From positions 67,736 to 131,735 of the forward strand of contig CAVXAF010000005.1 of the NCBI GenBank assembly GCA_963759735.1: a stretch of 64,000 bases of DNA. The letters run 5' to 3'. The notes below the pieces were generated by a model. That model ran no database searches and had not been told where the DNA came from. It was given only the letters and a program-made list of their open reading frames with translations. Below, one piece after another: positions 1 to 8,447 of the stretch (position 1 is the first letter of the stretch; every line of letters starts with the position of its first letter). The position numbers were made by a program, and so were the translations under genes. The DNA comes from Hyphomicrobium_A sp963759735. Its GTDB lineage: Bacteria; Pseudomonadota; Alphaproteobacteria; Rhizobiales; Hyphomicrobiaceae.

Positions 1-149
1 GTGCCTCGGCGCCCGAAACACTCGTCGAGGAGGTCATCGACGCGTTCCGCGCCCGCTTCGACGTCACGTTGGAGACGGTCACCACCGCGCTCGAGCGCAT
101 TGCCTTCAACGTTCCGCGCGAGTTGCGACCGGTACCCGCCGCTTCCTGA
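1..149 (+). CDS. ispH: 4-hydroxy-3-methylbut-2-enyl diphosphate reductase, C-terminal end (partial)
   Basis: The frame starting at base 3 encodes the last 48 residues of a protein and stops with TGA at 147-149. It begins with an ASAPE motif followed by LVEEVIDAF and ends in a proline/arginine stretch (FNVPRELRP). This is the typical end of IspH (LytB), the iron-sulfur enzyme that releases IPP and DMAPP in the MEP isoprenoid pathway; the ASAPE serine lies in the substrate pocket. The 5' part is outside the window. It lies 16 bases before thrB on the same strand, an ispH-thrB-rnhA order that is common in Hyphomicrobiales. Confidence 0.8.
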   Translation, partial: ASAPETLVEEVIDAFRARFDVTLETVTTALERIAFNVPRELRPVPAAS

Positions 150-165
150 CCCCCGAAAGACAGTC

Positions 166-1143
166 ATGGCCGTCTATACCGAAGTCAGCGACGAGGAGCT
201 GGCGAGCTTCATCGCCAGCTATGGTCTGGGCGATCTGCTGTCGTTCAAGGGCATCGCCGAGGGCGTCGAAAATACCAACTACCTCGTCCACACCTCGCGG
301 GGCACTTTCATCCTGACTCTCTATGAAAAGCGCGTCGAAGTGGCCGACCTGCCGTTCTACCTCGGGCTCATGGAGCATCTCGCCGAACACGGAGTCACCT
401 GCCCGACGCCGGTGCGCAACGCAGAGGGCAAAAATCTCAGCAGCGTCTCGGGCCGCCCCGCGGCGCTCGTCACCTTTCTGGAGGGCGTCTGGGTCCGGCG
501 CCCGACCGCTGCCCATTGCGCCGCAGTGGGCCGAGCACTCGCTGAGTTGCATCTCGGCGGCGGCGGCTTTCCTCTGCGCCGCTCCAACGCGCTCGGACTT
601 TCCGGCTGGCGGCCGCTCTATGACCGCTTCTCGTCGCAGGCCGACGGGATCGCCCCCGATCTTCCAGCGGTGGTCGAAGGCGAGCTGAAGTACTTGGAGA
701 ACAATTGGCCCAAGGGGCTACCCGATGGAGTTATCCACGCCGACCTTTTCCCCGATAACGTGTTCTTCATCGGCGATCAGCTGAGCGGGCTGATCGACTT
801 TTACTTCGCCTGCAACGACGCGCTCGCCTACGACATCGCCGTCTGCCTTAACGCCTGGTGCTTCGAGAAAGACATGTCGTTCAACATCACCAAGGGGCAG
901 GCATTCCTGCGCGGCTACGACGATGTTCGCACGCTGACCGCCTCCGAGCGCGCGGCGATGCCGACGCTGGCCCGCGGCGCGGCGATGCGCTTTCTGCTGA
1001 CGCGCTCCTACGACTGGCTGAACACGCCGAAAGATGCACTTGTCAGCCCGAAGAACCCGATCGAATACCTTCGCCGGCTGCGCTTCCATCAGGGTGTGCG
1101 TTCGATAGCCGAGTACGGTCTCAGCGAGGCGCCTGCCGCATGA
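166..1143 (+). CDS. thrB: homoserine kinase (ThrB, APH-fold type)
   Basis: This 325-residue protein phosphorylates homoserine with ATP, the penultimate step of threonine synthesis. It belongs to the aminoglycoside-phosphotransferase-like ThrB of alphaproteobacteria, not the GHMP-kinase type. The Brenner-like catalytic loop GVIHADLFPDNV (near residue 190) carries the catalytic Asp and metal-binding Asn, and LIDFYFA further on supplies the second metal-binding Asp. The open frame extends back to the window edge, but ATG 166 matches the usual MAVYT-type start and clears the ispH stop. Its stop overlaps the rnhA start (ATGA), suggesting translational coupling. Its pathway partner thrC lies at 9.7-11.1 kb. 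Confidence 0.95.
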   Translation: MAVYTEVSDEELASFIASYGLGDLLSFKGIAEGVENTNYLVHTSRGTFILTLYEKRVEVADLPFYLGLMEHLAEHGVTCPTPVRNAEGKNLSSVSGRPAALVTFLEGVWVRRPTAAHCAAVGRALAELHLGGGGFPLRRSNALGLSGWRPLYDRFSSQADGIAPDLPAVVEGELKYLENNWPKGLPDGVIHADLFPDNVFFIGDQLSGLIDFYFACNDALAYDIAVCLNAWCFEKDMSFNITKGQAFLRGYDDVRTLTASERAAMPTLARGAAMRFLLTRSYDWLNTPKDALVSPKNPIEYLRRLRFHQGVRSIAEYGLSEAPAA

Positions 1144-1589
1144 GCGAACAAAAACCGGTCGTCATCTATACGGACGGCGCGTGCTCGGGGAATCCGGGGC
1201 CGGGCGGCTGGGGCGCCATTCTCACCTATGGCGACAGCTGCAAGGAAATCTCCGGCGGCGAAGCACAGACCACGAACAACCGCATGGAGCTGATGGCGGC
1301 AATCTCGGCGCTCGACGCCCTTAAGAAGCCAAGTCGCGTCGAGCTGCACACCGACAGTCAGTACGTGATGAAGGGCATCACGCAGTGGATACACGGCTGG
1401 AAGAAGAACGGTTGGAAGACGGCGGACAAAAAGCCGGTGAAGAACGCCGAGCTTTGGCAGCGGCTCGATGAAGCACGACGCGTGCACGACATCGATTGGC
1501 GGTGGGTCAAGGGCCACGCCGGCCACGCCGAGAACGAGCGCGCCGACGAACTGGCGCGCATGGGCATGGCCGAGTTCAAGACGCGCTAA
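1140..1589 (+). CDS. rnhA: ribonuclease HI
   Basis: This 149-residue protein is the typical length of RNase HI, which cuts the RNA strand of RNA-DNA hybrids. The four acidic catalytic positions can be seen: Asp in YTDGACSGNPGPGGWG near the N-terminus, Glu in NNRMELMAA, Asp in LHTDSQYV and Asp in HAGHAENERADELA near the C-terminus. The basic-protrusion segment WIHGWKKNGWK is also present. The start codon overlaps the thrB stop by four bases, so the two are probably translated from one message. An open frame extends upstream inside thrB, but ATG 1140 gives the canonical N-terminus. Confidence 0.96.
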   Translation: MSEQKPVVIYTDGACSGNPGPGGWGAILTYGDSCKEISGGEAQTTNNRMELMAAISALDALKKPSRVELHTDSQYVMKGITQWIHGWKKNGWKTADKKPVKNAELWQRLDEARRVHDIDWRWVKGHAGHAENERADELARMGMAEFKTR

Positions 1590-1597
1590 AGATCACC

Positions 1598-2098
1598 TTA
1601 GCCGAGCGACCGGTCGATCATCGAGCACAGGGTTTCGCCGCTCGCCTTGTCGTGGAGCTCCGGGCTGTCCTCAACGTTGAGAACTTTAACGACGCCGTCG
1701 TCCACCAGCATCGCGTAGCGCTTGGAACGCAGGCCCAAACCGAACGGTGACAGATCGACGTCGAGGCCGATGGCCTTGGCGAATTCGCCGTTGCCGTCGG
1801 CCAGCATAAGCACGTTGCCGGTCGCGTTGGAGTCCTTGGCAAACTGGGTTAGCACGAAAACGTCGTTGACCGCGGTGCAGGCGACGGTATCGATGCCTTT
1901 GCCCTTCAGTTCCCCGACGCGCGATACGAAGCCCGGCATGTGTTGCTCAAAGCAGGTCGGCGTATAGGCGCCAGGCACAGCGAACAAGGCCACCTTCTTG
2001 CCGGCGAATATCTCAGCCGTCGCCTTCTTGGCCGGCCCTTCGCTCGTCATGACCATGAAGCTGGCATCCGGGAGCTTGTCCCCGACCTTGATCGTCAT
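1598..2098 (-). CDS. peroxiredoxin, Prx5-like
   Basis: This 166-residue cytosolic peroxiredoxin reduces hydroperoxides. The peroxidatic cysteine lies in PGAYTPTCFEQHMPGF (near residue 49), the Prx5/AhpE-like signature, and VNDVFV followed by FGLGLRSKRYAMLVDDGVV matches the rest of the family. A purine-rich GAGG precedes the ATG by seven bases. The gene converges on rnhA with only eight bases between the stops, so the two transcripts must end against each other. It is followed upstream by the DsbD-N-like gene on the same strand, both fitting thiol-redox roles. Family assignment is firm; electron donor unknown. Confidence 0.92.
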   Translation of the reverse strand: MTIKVGDKLPDASFMVMTSEGPAKKATAEIFAGKKVALFAVPGAYTPTCFEQHMPGFVSRVGELKGKGIDTVACTAVNDVFVLTQFAKDSNATGNVLMLADGNGEFAKAIGLDVDLSPFGLGLRSKRYAMLVDDGVVKVLNVEDSPELHDKASGETLCSMIDRSLG

Positions 2099-2160
2099 TG
2101 GCTAACCTCGCTGTAATGAGAGTGGCGTCGTCATAACGATACCGGCCGGCGAGCGTTCGC

Positions 2161-2976
2161 TCACTGCAGCGGGAAAGTGATCTCGGACTGCCCGTGATCG
2201 GAAACGATGGTCGCGGTCAACGGTTTGCCTTTGAGCGCGGTGATATCGACATCCTTGGACAGGTCGACCTCAAAACTTATCGCGCCCTTGCCGTCGTCGG
2301 CGATCTTCTTCGGCAGCGGCACATAAAGGCCGTCCGGGGCTTCGATGAATGCGTCGGCGTGTTCGGCCCCGCCCGGAAACTCCGCTTCAAGCAGGATGCG
2401 CGGCCTGGGTCCCGCGAGATCGGGAGTTACGGCCTTTACGAGCGGATCGCTTTCGCGCCGCGCATCGGGCCGCGCCGGCACGCGGGCGATCGCATCCATC
2501 AGCGCCTCGGAGATCTCCGCATCGGGCGGTAAGCTCAGCGACAGTTCCGTCTGCGCCGGGATGCAGATGTCCTTGCAGACACCGTACTCCAGGTCGAGCC
2601 GCACATCGATGGGCTTGCTGGGATCCTTCGCCTTCAGCCGCACTGGAAACGTCACGTTGCCCTTGTAGCCGATGGTGTCACCGGCGGCGTCCGTCATGCG
2701 CTTGGGTGCCGGATACATGACCTGTGCACTTTCGAGATTGCTCGACTTCGACCAATCGAATGAGGGCGCCACGCCTCCGGCCTCGCCGGGATAGCGCCAA
2801 TACGTTTTCCAACCTTCCGGCAGCTGCAGTTCGACGCCGGCGATGTTGCCACCGCCGACCAATCGCACGCGCGAGCTGTGACCCTCGGCCCAGTCGGAGG
2901 TCACTTCGGCGCCGGCCGTGGTCGCTGCGACCCAACCGGTGGCGGCGATTGCCAGCACGATAAATTTTCTGCGCAT
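2161..2976 (-). CDS. exported DsbD-N-terminal-like thiol-disulfide protein
   Basis: This 271-residue protein has a Sec signal peptide (MRRKFIVLAIAATGWVAATTAGA) and an immunoglobulin-like domain resembling the N-terminal domain of DsbD. The motif GVCKDICIPAQTEL holds two cysteines three apart, as in the DsbD alpha domain that passes electrons to periplasmic partners. The membrane and C-terminal domains of full DsbD are absent, so this is the stand-alone form common in Hyphomicrobiales next to YqgE and a peroxiredoxin. It probably reduces periplasmic thiols, perhaps for cytochrome assembly. The partner membrane reductase is not in the window. Confidence 0.85.
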   Translation of the reverse strand: MRRKFIVLAIAATGWVAATTAGAEVTSDWAEGHSSRVRLVGGGNIAGVELQLPEGWKTYWRYPGEAGGVAPSFDWSKSSNLESAQVMYPAPKRMTDAAGDTIGYKGNVTFPVRLKAKDPSKPIDVRLDLEYGVCKDICIPAQTELSLSLPPDAEISEALMDAIARVPARPDARRESDPLVKAVTPDLAGPRPRILLEAEFPGGAEHADAFIEAPDGLYVPLPKKIADDGKGAISFEVDLSKDVDITALKGKPLTATIVSDHGQSEITFPLQ

Positions 2977-3160
2977 CGGCCAATTCCTTGGATGAGTCCT
3001 GGCAACGGCAGCCGCCAGCGTTGTAGCGCCTCGCCGGCCTGCTGCAAATGAAGACTACCTAAACAAGCTATTGTGGCGCCCGTTTTGGGCGCTTGCGGCC
3101 TGCGCAATGACGCCATTTGACGACTTCACACCCCACCCGCGGGCACGTTAATATTGGCGC

Positions 3161-3778
3161 ATGAAGATTGCTCGCCCCGGCTCACGCCGCACCGCCGCCG
3201 AAGGTTACCTGGACGGCCAGCTCCTCATCGCCATGCCGGTGATGTCCGATCCGCGTTTTGCACGCTCGGTTATCTACATGTGCGCACACTCGGAAGATGG
3301 CGCCATGGGCCTCATCATCAATCAGCGCGCCTCGCACATTTCGTTTCCTGATCTTCTGGAGCGGCTCGGTATCGAGCCTGCGAACGGCGGAGACGGTATC
3401 ACCGAGGAAGTCGGCAGATTGTCGATCCACGTCGGCGGCCCGGTAGAGACGGGGCGCGGTTTCGTGCTCCACAGCTCCGACTACTTCGCCGAGGATTCGA
3501 CGCTGCCCATCGAGGATGACGTTTGTCTTACGGCGACGATCGACATCCTCAAGGCCATCGCCGCAGGCAACGGCCCCAACCGTGCCATCCTGGCGCTCGG
3601 CTACGCGGGGTGGTCGCCAGGTCAGCTCGAAAGCGAAATTCAGGCCAACGGCTGGCTCAACTGCCCCGCCGACGCCGACCTGATTTTCGATTCCAACCTC
3701 GAGGCGAAGTACGTGCGCGCCCTGGGAAAGCTCGGGATCGACCCCTCCCACCTCGTCAGCGACGCCGGTCACGCGTAA
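3161..3778 (+). CDS. YqgE/AlgH family protein
   Basis: This 205-residue protein is a full-length member of the YqgE/AlgH (DUF179) family. It shows the hallmark N-terminal segment YLDGQLLIAMPVMSDPRFARSV, then GAMGLIINQ and VHVGGPV-like segments, and GYAGWSPGQLESEI near residue 155. The family is widespread in proteobacteria and its biochemical role is still unknown; the alginate-regulator name comes from Pseudomonas. It is transcribed divergently from the DsbD-like gene and converges on the GGDEF/EAL gene. No strong ribosome binding site is visible before ATG 3161, but the protein start fits the family. Confidence 0.93.
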   Translation: MKIARPGSRRTAAEGYLDGQLLIAMPVMSDPRFARSVIYMCAHSEDGAMGLIINQRASHISFPDLLERLGIEPANGGDGITEEVGRLSIHVGGPVETGRGFVLHSSDYFAEDSTLPIEDDVCLTATIDILKAIAAGNGPNRAILALGYAGWSPGQLESEIQANGWLNCPADADLIFDSNLEAKYVRALGKLGIDPSHLVSDAGHA

Positions 3779-3803
3779 AGCGCCGACGCCGCGGTTGTCG
3801 CCT

Positions 3804-6800
3804 CTATGCGTTGCGTCGCGGCGCGCCGGGCATCGCCTCGGCGGCATGCTCTTCCAACTTTTCCTCGCTGCCCTCTGAGGGCGGCCAAGAGACGCCCGCC
3901 AGCTTGGCGAGGCTCTCGGCCATTGCCGGCGGCAGCCCTGAGAAATCCGGCGCCGTCCTGCGTGCGGTCGGCGCGGTGCCGTTGCCGGCCCCGTTTGCAG
4001 CGGTATGAACCGCGTCTGGCCGCGGCGGCGGGGCGGCCGTCGGCGGGGGCGCGGGCGCGGCAGGAGTGCGCCGCAGTGGCGGCTGCGAAAAGGCTGGCGG
4101 CTCCACGGTGACAGGTGGTGCCGGCACCGGCATCTCGATTGCCTGCTGCATGGCAGCGAGCAGCGGGTTGGCCGGCTCGACGGCCGAGGCGGGCGGCGGG
4201 ATGCCAGGCATCCCTGGGGTCAGCGGGGAGTGCTTGGGCGGATCGCTGAAGGCATCGAACGGCGATTCAGCGCCGTTGTCCGCGTGCATGGGCTGGCCCG
4301 GGCCGGGAGCGTAGTCGTGGCCGCCATTCTGCTCGCCATGGTTGGCCAGCGGCGGCGCGCCGAACTGCGCCGGCAGGGGCGGAAATGGGCTTGCAATCTC
4401 TGGCGGTGGTGGAGGCCGGTCAAATCCGTTGGACGGCAGGCCACCGCCAAAGCCGTTCGGCTGAGCATCGTCAAAGCCGTTGGGCGCGTGCCCCGGGAAC
4501 GGTACCCGCTCCATACCGTGCATGGGCGGCGGCATCGCATGCTCGCCGTGCGAGGGCGGGGGCGGCGGCGGGGGAAAATCAGGCGAGGCAAACTCTTGCG
4601 GCAGTGGCGCGCTGAAATCGAGCGGCTCGCCGGAATCGTGATGACCAATCTGCGGCGGAGGCGGCGGCGCCATGCGCGCTTGCGGCGCTCCCTGCGGCCG
4701 CATGCGGGCACGCAACGTACTGTTGGGCAGGGCAGCCGGCGGCGCCGGCGGCCTGCTATCGGCACGCGCTTCGCCATTGACGTGCGCAGACCCGTTCGGC
4801 ATCGGCTCCGCTGCGCCATTGGTCGCGACGTTCTTGCCGCGCGTCTTGCTCTTGGCCTTGGCGCGGAACAGACCGCGCGGACGCAGCTTGTGCTCTGCCG
4901 TGCGCACCATCTTCAGAAGCTGCAGCACGTCGCGATCCGACATCGGCTCGCCGTAATAGAATCCTTGCGCGTATCCGCAGTTGATCGAGCGCAGGAAGGC
5001 GACATCGTCGGGCGTCTCGACCCCTTCCGCAACGATGCTCTTGCCGAGTTCGTGGCCAAGCGCCACGATCGAACGCACGATGGCCGAGCCGGCGCCGCCA
5101 GTATCGCCGCTCGCCTGTACCAGCGAGCGGTCGATCTTGATGGTGTCGAACGGAAAGCGCTGCAGGTAAGCGAGCGAGGAGTAGCCGGTGCCGAAATCAT
5201 CGAGCGCCAGCTCGGCTCCGGCGCTACGCAGCCATTCGAGGATCTCCGTCGCCTGCTCGGGATTTTCCATCACCAGGCTTTCGGTGATCTCGAGGCGTAG
5301 CGAGCCCTTGGGCACGATGTTGCGGCCAAGGATGTGACGGATTTCCTGGATGAGATTCTGGCGGAAGATCTGCCGGCTGGAGATGTTCACCGAGACGAAC
5401 AGCGGCCGCTCCTCACGCGGCAACTCGCGCTGCCAGCGCGCCGCCTCGTGCGCGGCCCGCAGCAGGACGTGCGACCCGAGGCGGACGATAAGGTCCGACT
5501 GCTCGGCAATGGGGATGAAGTCGTCGGGGCTGATCATGCCGCGCTTGGGATGCTCCCAGCGCATCAGCGCCTCAAAGCCCGCCAGCTCCTCGGTCGGCAG
5601 GTAGATGATCGGCTGGTAGAAGACCTTGATCTGGTTCTTGGCGAGCGCCTTGCGCAGATCGCTCTCCAGCGCCACGCGGTCGTCGCGGTCGGAGCGCATC
5701 TCGGGGCGGAAGATTTCGATACGGTCGGCGCCGCCGCGCTTGGCGCGGTACATGGCGATCTCGGCCTCCTTGTAGAGGTCGAGGTGGCTCGGCGTCTGTC
5801 CGTCGTATACCGCGATGCCGATCGAGCCGGTGAGCACGATCTCCTGCCCGGCGATCTTGATGGGCGCGCGCAGAGAACGCCGCACCCGTTCGGCGATGCC
5901 GGCAAGGTCCTGCGGGCTCTGCTCGGAGACGAGCAGGATGGCGAACTGATCGCCTCCGACGCGGGCCAGCGTATCGTGCGGCCCGAGGTGGCTTTGCAGA
6001 CGGCGCGCCACGGTGAGCAGCAGGCTGTCGCCGACGACGAGCCCGAACGATACGTTCACGCTCTTGAACTTGTCGATGTCGATGAAGATGACGCTCGGGC
6101 GAACGCCGTTTTCGCTCTTGGCGCGTGCGGCTGCAACACCGAGCCGGTCGAGCACCAGCTCGCGATTGGGCAGGCCCGTCAAGCTATCGTGCACGGCATC
6201 GTGCAGCAGCCGCTCGTGCGCCCGCTTGGCATCGGTAACGTCGCGCACAAGTCCGACGCAGCGCATGGCGCGGGCGTCCGCATTGGGTACGCTGGCCGCC
6301 TCCAGCTCGAACCAGCGGTAGCTGTTGTCGGCGTGCCGCATGCGGAAGTCGGTGCGGATGCGCGCCCAGGTGCGCTCCTGGACCGACCATAGGATCATGC
6401 GGAAGCGTTCGCGATCGCTGGGATGCAGATGCTTGATGAAGTCATCGACCTTGGTGCACAGCTCGCCGGCACCGAGGCCGAGCGCGGCCTCGATGGCGGG
6501 GCTTACCTTCACCTCATCACGCCGCGCATTCCATTCCCACACAGCCGATCCGGCTCCATCCACGGCCAGCGCGCGCAGTTGCAATTCGCTGGGCGCGGCC
6601 CCGAACAGCGGCTCCAGGGAGCGGAAGGCGAACTGCGTGACGGTGAACCCGATGAGGATGAGGATAAGCACGAGGCCTGCAACCAGGCCCTGTACCGCCG
6701 TGTCGCCGGAGATACGACCGGTCAGCACCATGGCCGCGCCGAAGATCCAGATGAGGAACAAAATCCACGTCGGGATCAGTGATAGCGCGCGATCCTGCCC

Positions 6801-7814
6801 GCGCAGCGCCAGGAACAGCGCAAAGGCGCCGCCCACCGCGCCGATAATCATAAAAGACATGCGCGCGAAGGTAGATGCGAGGCGCGGGTCGATGACCGCC
6901 ACGGCGACCAGCGTCAACTGCGCGATGATCCACACCGTGAACAGCATGCGTATGAGGCCGTGCCAGAACGCGATGCGCAGGAACACGGAAATGAAAATGA
7001 CGAGACTGGCGGCGACGGCCGACTCGCTGGCCGCTCGATAGACGGCGTTGTCGCCGGGTTTGAGCTGGAACAACTTATGGAAGAAACCAAAGTCGACACA
7101 CAGATACGCCAGCACGCACCAGGCAACGAGCGCAGCGCTCGGGAAGATCGCCTTGTGGTTGGCGGCGAATATCGCGGTGAGGAAGATGGCGAGCAGGCCG
7201 GTGAGGCCGAGCATGATGCCATTCATCAACAGCCGGTCGCGCGAGTAGAGCTCGAATTCGAGCGGCTTCCACAGATACAGCCGCGCGAAGCGGTCGGATG
7301 ACAGCTCGACGACGTAGGTTACCGTCTGCCCCGGCTCGATGGTGATGCGGAAGATGTCGGCGCGGTCGCTCTTGATGCGCTCAGGGATGTAGCCCATCGA
7401 CGGGGTCACAGCCTCGATGCGCTGAGCGTCGAGATCGGGCCACACCGCGCCTGAGCCGACGATGTTGTAGCGGGCCGCCGTGAGCCAGCGCTCGACCGGC
7501 TTGTCGGTCGGATTGGTCAGCGCGAAGACGATCCAGTTTGGACTCGTACCGGGCGTCTTGGCGGTGACCGAAATGCGCCCCGACATGCCGTCGGCGGCCG
7601 GCGCCGTCTCGACCTGCAGGCTGTCGCCGCGCGCGTCGTAGAACTCGCCAAGCGTCGTCAGCTCTACGCGGTCCTGATCCGGCTCGATGACAATGGGCTC
7701 GAGCGCCAAGGCGGGAACCGATAGCGCAGCGAGCACAGCGAACATCGCCAGCACCATGCTGACCACGGCGCCGGTGCCGAGCGCATGCGCGCGTCTGGGG
7801 CCAGCCGGCCTCAT
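3804..7814 (-). CDS. membrane GGDEF/EAL protein with proline-rich tail
   Basis: This 1336-residue protein probably degrades cyclic di-GMP. Order of parts: signal/anchor (1-38); periplasmic beta-rich sensor (about 40-190); seven-helix membrane region of the 7TM-DISM kind (195-400); PAS-like domain (415-535); GGDEF domain (545-715); EAL domain (725-975); then a proline/glycine-rich tail (980-1336) of low complexity. The cyclase motif reads GGDQF, not GGDEF, and no RxxD inhibitory site precedes it, so cyclase activity is doubtful. The EAL domain keeps FEALMRW, LEITES, DDFGTGYSSL and IAEGVET, so phosphodiesterase activity is likely. Its start overlaps the stop of the acetyltransferase gene by four bases. 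Confidence 0.93.
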   Translation of the reverse strand: MRPAGPRRAHALGTGAVVSMVLAMFAVLAALSVPALALEPIVIEPDQDRVELTTLGEFYDARGDSLQVETAPAADGMSGRISVTAKTPGTSPNWIVFALTNPTDKPVERWLTAARYNIVGSGAVWPDLDAQRIEAVTPSMGYIPERIKSDRADIFRITIEPGQTVTYVVELSSDRFARLYLWKPLEFELYSRDRLLMNGIMLGLTGLLAIFLTAIFAANHKAIFPSAALVAWCVLAYLCVDFGFFHKLFQLKPGDNAVYRAASESAVAASLVIFISVFLRIAFWHGLIRMLFTVWIIAQLTLVAVAVIDPRLASTFARMSFMIIGAVGGAFALFLALRGQDRALSLIPTWILFLIWIFGAAMVLTGRISGDTAVQGLVAGLVLILILIGFTVTQFAFRSLEPLFGAAPSELQLRALAVDGAGSAVWEWNARRDEVKVSPAIEAALGLGAGELCTKVDDFIKHLHPSDRERFRMILWSVQERTWARIRTDFRMRHADNSYRWFELEAASVPNADARAMRCVGLVRDVTDAKRAHERLLHDAVHDSLTGLPNRELVLDRLGVAAARAKSENGVRPSVIFIDIDKFKSVNVSFGLVVGDSLLLTVARRLQSHLGPHDTLARVGGDQFAILLVSEQSPQDLAGIAERVRRSLRAPIKIAGQEIVLTGSIGIAVYDGQTPSHLDLYKEAEIAMYRAKRGGADRIEIFRPEMRSDRDDRVALESDLRKALAKNQIKVFYQPIIYLPTEELAGFEALMRWEHPKRGMISPDDFIPIAEQSDLIVRLGSHVLLRAAHEAARWQRELPREERPLFVSVNISSRQIFRQNLIQEIRHILGRNIVPKGSLRLEITESLVMENPEQATEILEWLRSAGAELALDDFGTGYSSLAYLQRFPFDTIKIDRSLVQASGDTGGAGSAIVRSIVALGHELGKSIVAEGVETPDDVAFLRSINCGYAQGFYYGEPMSDRDVLQLLKMVRTAEHKLRPRGLFRAKAKSKTRGKNVATNGAAEPMPNGSAHVNGEARADSRPPAPPAALPNSTLRARMRPQGAPQARMAPPPPPQIGHHDSGEPLDFSAPLPQEFASPDFPPPPPPPSHGEHAMPPPMHGMERVPFPGHAPNGFDDAQPNGFGGGLPSNGFDRPPPPPEIASPFPPLPAQFGAPPLANHGEQNGGHDYAPGPGQPMHADNGAESPFDAFSDPPKHSPLTPGMPGIPPPASAVEPANPLLAAMQQAIEMPVPAPPVTVEPPAFSQPPLRRTPAAPAPPPTAAPPPRPDAVHTAANGAGNGTAPTARRTAPDFSGLPPAMAESLAKLAGVSWPPSEGSEEKLEEHAAEAMPGAPRRNA

Positions 7815-8425
7815 GCGGTGTGCGCCTCCGCGTTGTCGTCGGCGCGCCCCTCGTCACTCAGCAGCGCGTGCAGAACGTGATCTTCCCACACGCCGTTGAT
7901 CTTGAGCAGGCGACGGGCGAAGCCCTCGCGGCGGAAGCCGTTGCGTTCCAGCACGCGAATTGAGGCGAGGTTGTTCGGCATGGTCGCCGCCTCGAGCCGA
8001 TGCAGGTGCAGGGTCTCAAAGCCGAAGCCGACGGCCGCACGTACCGCTTCCGTCATGTAGCCGAAGCCGGTGTGCGGCTTGCCGATCCAATAGCCGAATA
8101 CGGCCGCCTGGGTCACGCCGCGGCGCACGTTCGACATGGTGAGGCCGCCGAGCAGCGTATCGTCGGCTTCTGAGAAGATGAGGAATGCATAGCCGAGGTC
8201 CTCGCGGGACTCGCGCTGGTAGTGGCGTACGCGGCGGCGAAAGGCGCTGCGGGACAGCTCGTCGCGCTGCCAGACCGGCTCCCACGGCGTCAGGTGATCG
8301 CGGCTCATGGCACGCAGTTCGGCCCACTGCGCGTAATCGCCCATCGCCGGCGCTCGCAGCCACACCCCACGGCCTCGCAGCGTGACGGCGATGTCGGGAG
8401 CGTTGGTGGATCGCAGGAATGCCAT
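7811..8425 (-). CDS. GNAT acetyltransferase, RimJ/RimL-like
   Basis: This 204-residue protein belongs to the RimJ/RimL branch of GNAT enzymes, which transfer acetyl groups from acetyl-CoA to protein N-termini or small amines. Visible family features are the opening LRGRGVWLRAPAMGDYAQW, the core strand VFGYWIGKPHTGFGYMTEAV, which replaces the usual acetyl-CoA P-loop Q/RxxGxG/A, and LEAATMPNNLASIRVLERNGF, the conserved asparagine-rich segment before motif B. The start lies 22 bases after the M16 peptidase stop and its own stop overlaps the GGDEF/EAL start, so it sits inside the minus-strand operon. Substrate cannot be told from sequence. Confidence 0.9.
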   Translation of the reverse strand: MAFLRSTNAPDIAVTLRGRGVWLRAPAMGDYAQWAELRAMSRDHLTPWEPVWQRDELSRSAFRRRVRHYQRESREDLGYAFLIFSEADDTLLGGLTMSNVRRGVTQAAVFGYWIGKPHTGFGYMTEAVRAAVGFGFETLHLHRLEAATMPNNLASIRVLERNGFRREGFARRLLKINGVWEDHVLHALLSDEGRADDNAEAHTA

Positions 8426-8447
8426 CGGCTGCTTGCCCCCCGGAGCG

